Source of the DNA: Candidatus Omnitrophota bacterium
GTDB lineage: Bacteria; Omnitrophota; Gorgyraeia; 1-14-0-20-64-10
Direction: 5' to 3'
Assembly: GCA_023248095.1 (NCBI GenBank)
Contig: JAHFFF010000028.1
Location: 1-14,362, forward strand
DNA length: 14,362 nucleotides
Of this stretch, positions 6,543 through 13,600 are shown one piece after another (position 1 is the first letter of the stretch; each line of letters starts with the position of its first letter). A model generated the notes under the pieces. That model worked only from the letters and a program-made list of their open reading frames with translations. It was not told the DNA's origin and did not search any database. Made by a program: the position numbers and the translations under genes.

Positions 6543-7723
6543 CGGGCCTCCTGCGCAATGACGGATCGAGGGTTATGCTGGAGCGCAGTCTTGACCTGCT
6601 CGTGCGCCCACCTGTCTGCGTTAAGAATCTCCTGTAACGTCGGATGGGAAACCGGCCGATGCTGCTGAAGAACCTGCTGCAGCAGGGTGGGGATCTGAGT
6701 GAATGGCAAGGCATCCTGAAGAAACGCCGCCACGCAGGCCTCGTTGGCTGCATTCAACACCGCCGGCAGGGTGCCTTCTGTCCGGGCAGCCAGGTAACCG
6801 AGTTTCAAGCAGGGGAATTTAGATGCGTCCGGCGCCTCGAACGTCAGTTGCTTCAAAGCCACCAGGTCCAGCGCAGGCAAAGAGGAACCCAAACGGTCCG
6901 GATAGGACAAGGCATACTGAATGGGGATGCGCATATCGGTGACGGCCAGATGAGCCAGCACGGACCCGTCGATAAACTCCACCATGGAATGGACGATTGC
7001 CTCCGGATGCACCACCACCTCGATCTGCTCCACCGAAAGCCCAAAGAGCCAGCGGGCCTCGATGACCTCCAAGGCCTTGTTCATCATGGTCGCGGAATCG
7101 ACGGTGATCTTCGGGCCCATTCTCCAGCGAGGATGGTCCATCACCTGCGCCTTGGTCAGTCGGCCGAACTGCTCCCGCGGGACGGTCCTTAAAGGACCAC
7201 CGGAGGTCGTCAGCAGAATTCTCCGGACCTCCCGCAAGGAGTGCCCTTTCAAACATTGAAAGATTGCTGAATGTTCGCTGTCAATAGGCAGCAGGGTTGC
7301 CCCATTTTCCCGCGCCTTCTGCACCACCAGCTCACCGGCCATCACCAAAACTTCCTTGTTGGCCAAGCCGATGACCCGGCCCTTGGCAATGGCCCGCAGG
7401 GTCGGCTCCAGGGCGGCCGCACCGGTGATGGCCACAACCACCCCATCCACCCCCTCCAGGCCGGCCAGATCAGCCACCCCCTCTTCCCCTAACAGGATTC
7501 GGGGCTGCGCGCCATCGAGCCGATGGACAAGCTCGTCACGACGGCCGGCATCCTGAAGGGCAACCACCTTGGGCCGGAATGTCCTCACCTGTTCCGCCAA
7601 CAAATCCGCACGCCTGCCGGCCGCCAGGCCAACCACCTCAAATTCGCCGGCGTGCTCCTGAACCACCTTTAAGGTGTTGACCCCGATCGATCCGGTGGAA
7701 CCGAGTATTACCAGTCGCTTCAT
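6539..7723 (-). CDS. dxr: 1-deoxy-D-xylulose 5-phosphate reductoisomerase
   Basis: 394 aa, the usual length. Dxr (IspC) converts DXP to MEP with NADPH and a divalent metal, the first committed step of the MEP pathway. The nucleotide-binding loop GSTGSIG is at residues 8-14; GLANKEVLVMAGE follows mid-protein. Metal and substrate motifs are intact: LPIDSEHSAIFQCLKG, LLTTSGGPLR, HPRWRMGPKITVDSATMMNKALEVIEARWLF and VVHPEAIVHSMVEFIDGSVLA. The C-terminal helical domain (LPAVLNAANEACVAAFL) is complete. The start MKRLVILGSTGSIG fits the family. The same frame is open for about 260 codons further upstream, but that stretch is the cdsA gene read out of frame. The gene begins five bases after the cdsA stop and overlaps rseP by four. 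Confidence 0.98.
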   Translation of the reverse strand: MKRLVILGSTGSIGVNTLKVVQEHAGEFEVVGLAAGRRADLLAEQVRTFRPKVVALQDAGRRDELVHRLDGAQPRILLGEEGVADLAGLEGVDGVVVAITGAAALEPTLRAIAKGRVIGLANKEVLVMAGELVVQKARENGATLLPIDSEHSAIFQCLKGHSLREVRRILLTTSGGPLRTVPREQFGRLTKAQVMDHPRWRMGPKITVDSATMMNKALEVIEARWLFGLSVEQIEVVVHPEAIVHSMVEFIDGSVLAHLAVTDMRIPIQYALSYPDRLGSSLPALDLVALKQLTFEAPDASKFPCLKLGYLAARTEGTLPAVLNAANEACVAAFLQDALPFTQIPTLLQQVLQQHRPVSHPTLQEILNADRWAHEQVKTALQHNPRSVIAQEAR

Positions 7724-7728
7724 AACCC

Positions 7729-8586
7729 TTACGCCCCCACGATAAACTTGCGAACGTAAAAATAACAGATGGGCGATGTGAAGAGGAGGCTGTCCAACAC
7801 GTCCAGCACTCCACCCATGCCCGGCAGCAGATACCCGGAGTCCTTGGCCTGGCAATCCCTCTTGATCAAAGACTCCGACAGATCTCCCAATTGACCCAGG
7901 ATACCCAGAAGCAACCCCAAGATCAACAGATGCTGAACGCTCACTTGCCGAAACACATTTTTCAGGGCGAAGGCTGCCCCCAGGCTGAAGAGCAAACCGC
8001 CCGCCATTCCCTCCCATGTTTTGGAGGGGCTGATCCGGCGGATGAGGGTATGGCGTCCGAATAAGGAGCCGACGAAATAGGCACCGATGTCTCCCCCCTT
8101 GGTGATCAGCAGCAGGAGGGCCACCAGCCAAGATCCGCTCGGAATCGAAGGCCCACTCAGGAAACGAAGCTTGATCAGGAAACTGAAACACCAGGAAACG
8201 TAAAAGATCCCAAACAGAGCCGTGGAGACCCCAACGATGGCCTGCGAGCTGTCCGGCCTGCGCAACTGAAGCAAGAACAGGGTGAGGAAGGCCAGGACCA
8301 TGAAGAACAACTCCCATCCCTTCGTCGGCTCGAAACCGGAATAGATCGAGAGGGGGATGATGAGCCCCACCCCCAGGCCGACCCATCGCTCGATGACGAT
8401 GCCCTTGCGCTCCACCAGGGCGAAGAACTCGTTCAGCCCCAACCCAATGAAGGCGATGGTGACCGCGGCGAAGACCCAGCGCGGGGCCCAGAAGAGCGCC
8501 CACACGATAAAGGCGATCAAGAGGGACCCGGTCAGCAAGCGCGGCCTCAGGTTCGGCGCCCCACCCTTTGTTCGGTCACGCCCCAA
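7729..8586 (-). CDS. cdsA: Phosphatidate cytidylyltransferase
   Basis: 285 aa integral membrane enzyme that makes CDP-diacylglycerol from CTP and phosphatidate, the precursor of bacterial phospholipids. At least seven hydrophobic segments are visible (e.g. about 19-50, 68-83, 90-107, 118-140, 153-162, 220-233). Conserved elements: TKGGDIGAYFVGSLFGRH (162-179), SPSKTWEGMAGG (186-197) and the family signature GDLSESLIKRDCQAKDSGYLLPGMGG...LDVLDS (234-266). Two usually conserved positions differ: PGHGG reads PGMGG and the DR before xDS reads DV. The start is a TTG overlapping the end of uppS by 11 bases; it is supported by GGGAGAGA upstream, and no ATG or GTG lies in frame before the first membrane helix. 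The gene sits between uppS and dxr, the common order. Confidence 0.95.
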   Translation of the reverse strand: MGRDRTKGGAPNLRPRLLTGSLLIAFIVWALFWAPRWVFAAVTIAFIGLGLNEFFALVERKGIVIERWVGLGVGLIIPLSIYSGFEPTKGWELFFMVLAFLTLFLLQLRRPDSSQAIVGVSTALFGIFYVSWCFSFLIKLRFLSGPSIPSGSWLVALLLLITKGGDIGAYFVGSLFGRHTLIRRISPSKTWEGMAGGLLFSLGAAFALKNVFRQVSVQHLLILGLLLGILGQLGDLSESLIKRDCQAKDSGYLLPGMGGVLDVLDSLLFTSPICYFYVRKFIVGA

Positions 8587-9253
8587 ATCGTCTCTCCCGG
8601 CGCTGGTAATCGCGCAGCGCCTCCATGAGATCCCCCTTGCCGAAATCGGGCCAGAGCTTTGGCGTCAGGTACAACTCGGCATAAGAGATCTGCCAGAGAA
8701 GGAAATTGGAAATGCGCTGCTCACCGCTGGTCCGGATGAGAAGGTCCGGATCCGGCTGGCCGTTGGTGTAGAGGAAACGGCTGAAGGTCAGCTCATCCAG
8801 GTTGCTGAGCTTCAGCTTGCCCTCTTTCACCTGCTCGGCGACCTGCTTGGCTGCATTCAGGATCTCAGAACGCCCGCCATAATTGAGGGCCAGGTTGAGC
8901 AACATCTTCTTGTTGTCCCTCGTCTTGGCCATCACCTGGGACAAGTGCCCCTGTACCTGCTCCGGCAGCCCCTGGAAATCCCCCAGGACGTTGAGCCGGA
9001 TTTCATTCTTCATGAGATTCAACAGCTCCCGACGCAGGTACTCATTGAGCAGGCGCATCAGGGTGCCCACCTCGTCAGACGGGCGCTTCCAATTCTCCAC
9101 CGAGAAGGCGTACAGGGTCAGCACCCCAATGCCTACCTCCCTGGCCTGCTCCACGGCGGCGCGCACCGACTTGATTCCCGCCCGATGTCCCATCACGCGG
9201 GGCAACCCTCTCGCTCGGGCCCAGCGGCCGTTTCCATCCATGATGATGGCCAC
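8576..9253 (-). CDS. uppS: Isoprenyl transferase, undecaprenyl diphosphate synthase type
   Basis: 225 aa from the first GTG; the true start is probably a little upstream. UppS condenses IPP onto farnesyl-PP to make the C55 carrier for peptidoglycan and surface polysaccharide. Catalytic IIMDGNGRWARARGLPRVMGHRAG is at the very N-terminus, with the essential Asp six residues in. LTLYAFSVENWKRP, LALNYGGRSEI, DLLIRTSGEQRISNFLLWQISYAELYL and WPDF (the C-terminal Arg/Ser substrate region) are all present. The family normally has LPRHVAIIMDG. Here LPRH is encoded just before this GTG (9265-9254), but no ATG, GTG or TTG lies upstream in frame before the preceding gene. A CTG at 9265, 9280 or 9316 could be the real start. 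No clear Shine-Dalgarno precedes any of them. The stop overlaps the cdsA start. Confidence 0.95.
   Translation of the reverse strand: MAIIMDGNGRWARARGLPRVMGHRAGIKSVRAAVEQAREVGIGVLTLYAFSVENWKRPSDEVGTLMRLLNEYLRRELLNLMKNEIRLNVLGDFQGLPEQVQGHLSQVMAKTRDNKKMLLNLALNYGGRSEILNAAKQVAEQVKEGKLKLSNLDELTFSRFLYTNGQPDPDLLIRTSGEQRISNFLLWQISYAELYLTPKLWPDFGKGDLMEALRDYQRRERRFGA
8591..8598 (-). promoter_or_regulatory. Shine-Dalgarno supporting the TTG start of cdsA
   Basis: GGGAGAGA on the minus strand, ending four bases before the TTG at 8586-8584 (the GGGAG core is seven bases away). It lies within the last codons of uppS. It is the evidence for the otherwise unusual TTG start. A GTG at 8579 that overlaps the uppS stop is out of frame with cdsA. 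Confidence 0.55.
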
Positions 9254-9320
9254 GTGGCGCGGCAGCCGGAAGGGGTCCAGTGCAGGTTCTTGGGCTTGCG
9301 TCGGGGAGTTGATCAGAGAA

Positions 9321-10034
9321 TTATTTGTACATCTCCAGGGCCTTTGCCTTCTCCATGACCTCCGGTTGTCCTGAGGCCTCGCCCCGGTGGATTAAATCTC
9401 GCTCTCGCTTCGTCAGCTTCTTCGGTAAGATCACGATCTCCACGCGCCGGTTCTTCCGCCGTCCTTCGGGATCATCGTTGGAGGCAATCGGGTGGTATTC
9501 CCCGTAACCGGAGGCCACCAGCCGATGAGGATCCACTCCCTGCTCCTCCAAGAAATGCAAAACGCTGGTCGCCCGGCCGGTGGAAAGCTCCCAGTTGGAT
9601 TTCCAGCCGGAATGCACGATCGGCTCGTTGTCCGTGTGGCCCTCAATCCCGACGTCTCGGTCCGGCACCTTCTGCCGAACCACGGAGGCCACCTTCGACA
9701 AGCTTTCCTTGGCCCTGTCCCGAAGCTCCGCCTTACCGGAGTCAAAGAGGACCTCCGCGACGAAGGTGAGCACCAGGCCCCGCTCGGCCATCTCCATCTT
9801 TACCTGTTTGTCCGCGATCTCATTCTGGAGCTGCTGCTCCAGGGCACGCTGTGCCTCTCGAAGCTGGTCCATCTCCGCTTCCTTCTGCCGGCGCAGCTGC
9901 TCCAGCTCGCCGGACAATTCATGGATGCGGCGGACGTCCGTGGGACGGCCGGAATAGAAATTGATCCCACAGCCGGTCAGTGCCAGCGCAAGAGTAACTC
10001 CGGTAACTCCAAAAGAAATACCTCGCATGTTCAT
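9321..10034 (-). CDS. OmpA-family lipoprotein with coiled coil
   Basis: 237 aa. The N-terminus is a lipoprotein signal (VTLALALTGC, with lipobox Cys22), so it is probably lipid-anchored. Residues 37-82 are charged and heptad-like (ELSGELEQLRRQKEAEMDQLREAQRALEQQL), predicting a coiled coil. Residues about 88-205 form an OmpA/MotB-type peptidoglycan-binding domain: LFDSGKAELRDRAKESL, IEGHTDNEPIV, NWELSTGRATSVLHFL, LVASGYGEYHPIASND and GRRKNRRVEIVI, with the Asp and Arg that bind diaminopimelate. A short basic tail (KKLTKRERDLIHRGEAS...) follows. It lacks a beta-barrel, so it resembles Pal or MotB-like anchors more than OmpA porin. Two ATGs lie two codons apart; the first has AGAGG seven bases upstream. 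It starts 12 bases after the preceding PG-binding gene, so the two probably act together at the envelope. Confidence 0.9.
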   Translation of the reverse strand: MNMRGISFGVTGVTLALALTGCGINFYSGRPTDVRRIHELSGELEQLRRQKEAEMDQLREAQRALEQQLQNEIADKQVKMEMAERGLVLTFVAEVLFDSGKAELRDRAKESLSKVASVVRQKVPDRDVGIEGHTDNEPIVHSGWKSNWELSTGRATSVLHFLEEQGVDPHRLVASGYGEYHPIASNDDPEGRRKNRRVEIVILPKKLTKRERDLIHRGEASGQPEVMEKAKALEMYK

Positions 10035-10046
10035 CTCTCGGCCTCT

Positions 10047-10565
10047 CTAATCTGCCTGTTTCTTGAAGAATGGCTCCAGTTTGCTCCAGGTCCGAGGTCC
10101 CACCTTCCCATCGGCCTCCAAACCATGAGCCAACTGAAAATCGCGAATGGCGGTTCGGCTTCGGGGTCCCAGCCTGCCGTCTGTGGAGCCGGGATCAAAA
10201 CCGGCTGCCTTCAACGCCAATTGAATCTCCCGGTTGCGCGCCAACTCCCCCTTCGTTGTTGCTGGCTCGGAGGCCGGTGCGGCTGCAGGATCTGAGGCGG
10301 TGGAGGCAACAGCGGTGGGGGTCTGTGCCTCTGTCTGTGCCGAGCTTTGAGTTGGCGTGGACGCGTTGATCGCAGCGAGCTCTTCCTGCGGTTGAATCGG
10401 TTCGATCTGAATCGTCGGTAATGGTGCGCCTACGGGCGTCGTGTTAAGAGAAGAAGCCACAGATTTCAAGGCCGCCCGCCGGCCCATGCCGTAGCCAAAA
10501 CTGGTGAGAATCACTGCTCCGCAGATGCCTGCGATCAACCAACCTGACTTGCCCTGGCCCATCAT
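10047..10565 (-). CDS. Membrane-anchored protein with C-terminal peptidoglycan-binding domain
   Basis: 172 aa. A single hydrophobic segment at about 8-28 (GWLIAGICGAVILTSFGYGMG) follows a short Lys-containing N-terminus, so it is probably a type II anchor or uncleaved signal. Residues about 35-110 are a Pro/Thr/Ala/Ser-rich spacer without predicted structure. Residues about 112-167 are a PG_binding_1 domain: IQLALKAAGFDPGSTDGRLGPRSRTAIRDFQLAHGLEADGKVGPRTWSKL. No catalytic (hydrolase) domain is attached. Two ATGs are adjacent (10565 and 10562); AGGAGG five bases before the first is strong. It is the first gene after the promoter at 10651-10679 and shares the transcript with the OmpA lipoprotein. 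It probably tethers the membrane to the cell wall or senses wall state. No gene name is assigned. Confidence 0.87.
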   Translation of the reverse strand: MMGQGKSGWLIAGICGAVILTSFGYGMGRRAALKSVASSLNTTPVGAPLPTIQIEPIQPQEELAAINASTPTQSSAQTEAQTPTAVASTASDPAAAPASEPATTKGELARNREIQLALKAAGFDPGSTDGRLGPRSRTAIRDFQLAHGLEADGKVGPRTWSKLEPFFKKQAD

Positions 10566-10650
10566 GAAATCCTCCTGGTTCGTTCAGCGATGTAGATTGC
10601 ACCCGCCTACCGGCGAGCAGGGATTTTGACTGTGGGAAAACTACTCCGCG

Positions 10651-10679
10651 ATTCTAACCCGTGCAGGAAAAACTGTCAA
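10651..10679 (-). promoter_or_regulatory. Sigma70-type promoter of the long envelope/isoprenoid operon
   Basis: TTGACA (10679-10674, six of six) and TAGAAT (10656-10651, five of six) with a 17-base spacer, the optimal distance. It lies in the 129-base gap between the large TPR-FHA gene and the PG-binding gene. The start site would be near 10644, giving a leader of about 79 bases. AGTTTTTCC overlaps the -35/spacer and AGTTTTCCC recurs 32 bases downstream (10642-10634). I see no clear terminator for the upstream gene in this gap. Confidence 0.75.
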
Positions 10680-10694
10680 GGGAACTACGCGGCA

Positions 10695-13600
10695 TCACAC
10701 GCCGAGTTGGTTCAACCGGTCAACCTGCTCGACATTATCCTCCGTAATCGGTTGTGCTCGTTGCCATCCTGTCGGCAAAAGTTCCAATAACTGCTGCCGC
10801 AGCCATTGGAGCGTAGAGGCTGTCACCTCGAGAATAACGGCATTCACACCCTCCAGCGTTTCCAGCATCCGACGGGCAAACTGGACCGCGGCAGTCTTGG
10901 CCCGTTCCAAGCTTGGGAAGGTCCACCCCTCTAAGATCTGCTCCCGCGGGATCCCCAGCCCCACCATTGCCGCCACCTCCTCCATGCCGGCAGCTACCGC
11001 AACAACCCGATTGGGTGGCAGCGTCTTGAGGTTGAGGAGGGCCTGCGTCTGCTCAAGCCCGGCGGTGACCGCGAGGACGTGTGTCAGCCCATCCGGAATC
11101 ACCGCCGCCACCCCACCCACCGCCACATACCCAACATTCTGATCCTCAATCGCCTCCTCCAAGCCGGCGGAGAGATCGGGAAAAAGATCCCGCCGCCAAA
11201 ACCTGTGCGTTCGATAATACTCCCCATACGTAGTCAGCGCCTCACGCGCAGCGAGCATTGCGGACTGATGAAGATTTTGTGCCGTAGCCGGAAGCCCCAA
11301 CAACTCGGCCATACTCTCCAGCATTTTGGCTCCAACAGCGGCCCGATTGAGCAACCGCTCCGGATCATACGCATGGACAGGATCCTGAAGGTCGGGACGG
11401 ACCGCTCCGATGGCACGGGCTACCGCTAAAGCCGGCTTGAAGGCCTGCTCATCCGATGGAACACGTTCCAATTCTCCGACTCCTTCGGCATAACTCATCG
11501 TCAACCGTTGAATGAGTTGCAAGACCCGTCCTTCCTGATCCTCCGTTAATCCCTGCGCTGGACTGCTAGCCGCTACCACTGGAAGAGCCGCTAATGTCTT
11601 GTGAAGTGGGCCCCTGATTTCAGGCAGATCTCCATGAACCGGCGGCGAATCCACAGGAAACAATAAGACCACTGTGCGCAGTTCTTGGAACGCCAACTCC
11701 ATTAACAACAGCCAGACGGGTCCGGAGGGGAGACCCAGTTCGGGATCCAATAGAATGGCGCGTGCTTGCTCCTCTTGCAGACGGTTCGCATTGGCCCCCA
11801 GAAATCTGACCACATCCAGCAAAATACTCCGAAGTGCCTTCTTTGCTTCTGGCCAGATAGAGGAATCCACCCTCAAAAGCGGAGGGATCAGGGGAAGCGC
11901 TTCCTCCCAATCGCGAATCATCTCCGGACCCAAAACCGGGTTGTCAAAATGCGAACTGACCAGAGCGATGGCTCGTAAGGCCTGAACACGTTGCAGAAGT
12001 GACTGAACTTGAGGGGTCCTATCGGCAGCCGGAATAGAGGGGATCTCCGTTAAGATTTCCCGCATCGTCGTCCAGTCTTGAACGTTGTTAGCATTAACCA
12101 AGCGGCGCAGGAGTTCGTTCAACCGGGTCTCCAGCGGAGACGCCTCCTCCAGCCCGGCCTTGGGTCCGGACGGAGGTTCTTCTTTCGGTGTAGGGATAAT
12201 CTGCGTCCGTTCCTCGGTCTTGCGGAACTTCGCATCGATCAAACCCTGCACGAGCTGATGATAAACAGCCTCTGCCTTGGTCTGGATCTCCGGGTCAAAC
12301 GTTTCGGTACTGGGAGGGAACGCATACGCGGAAAGGAGGAGCGCGGCCTCCTGGCGGCCCATCCGCGCCAACGCATCCATGGAGGCCAGGACAACCTGTT
12401 TGGATTCGTCAAAACTCAGACGGGCAAGCAGATGGAAAAGATCCTCCTCGGGGGCCTCCTTGGCATGCTCGCCAAGGACCCGGATCGCCTCCGTACGGAG
12501 ACCGTCGTTTAGAGCGCCGGACTTCAGCAGCTTCATCAGCTCAGGGGCGCCGCGCAAATTTCCCAGCGCCTCCAGCAGCACACGGCCGAAAAGGGCACGG
12601 GCCGGCTCGGTGGTGATCAGACGGGCGATAACGTGATGGACGCTCTCCTCGGAGAAACGAGCTGGCAGGTTCAGATCCCGCAAGCCAGCGGCCGCCTCAT
12701 ACTGCAGCTTGGGACGGCGCGGGTCAAGCAGGAACAGGAACAGCAAACTCCCCACAGGATCGCTGAGCTCCTCTCCCTTCCCAAAGGTCCGCAGCCGGGA
12801 CAAGAATCTTTCTATGAAAAAACCCAGGTAGTTCTCCATGGCGATCGTGTAGATACCTTCTCGATCCGATCCGCTGTTGGTCGTCGCGGCTGTGAATAGT
12901 TCGACTGCGACCGAGGCGTTCTGCACATCGCCCAAACGGCGATTCAGGTCCCGGACCGCCTCCGCAATCCGGGCGCTGTCCCGATCCAGATCCAGCAGGG
13001 CAATCTCCCGGATACGCTGCATGATTTTGCTGAAGTCCGGGTAGTAACTCCAGACCTCTCCTTGTATCCGGGGCAGATCGGTGACTGGGTTGTAAAGGAG
13101 GGTCAGCTGTCGAATTTTCTTCCCGTCGACGAAGGTCCCGATGCTGGAAGAGAGGTCCCGAATCCAGACCGACCCGTCATCCAGCAGGATCAGCTCTGCA
13201 TGCTCCCGGGAAACTTTTTCGTCCACTATTTGGACGTCGTTGGAGGAGTCCCGCCCCAACCTGGCTACGGCCAGAAGCTTAGGATTACGAACATCCATCG
13301 CGCCGTGAAATGAGATCTCAAGGAACGGCACGAACAGCCGATCCGGCCCCTCGATCTTCTCCCCCGCAATAAAGTAGCGGTTCCCACGCTGGAAGAGGAA
13401 ATACTTCAGGCCGGCCAATCGGAAAAAGCGGGGAGGATCCAGACGCTGGCCGCCCACCCATGTCCCCGCTTCGGACCCCAGATCCAGCGCTTGAATAGCT
13501 CCGCCAAAATCGAGCAGGACCGCCGACTGGCGATCCGAGAACCGCTCGCGGGAACGAATCCCGCTGATCTGAACCATGCTGTGCTGATCGGTTCCTACGA

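Noticed and set aside
7724..8503. Upstream in-frame extension of dxr (a 654-codon open frame starting at 8503)
   Set aside because: The extra ~260 codons are the cdsA gene read in another frame; cdsA has clear family motifs, and Dxr proteins start at MKRLVILGSTGSIG.
8357..9358. A 333-codon plus-strand open frame
   Set aside because: It is antisense to uppS and cdsA, which carry strong family motifs; the translation is compositionally a shadow with no recognisable domain.
10600..10620. Small hairpin in the leader of the PG-binding gene (CGCC-GGTA-GGCG)
   Set aside because: Only four base pairs, no U-tract; within what chance gives in GC-rich DNA.
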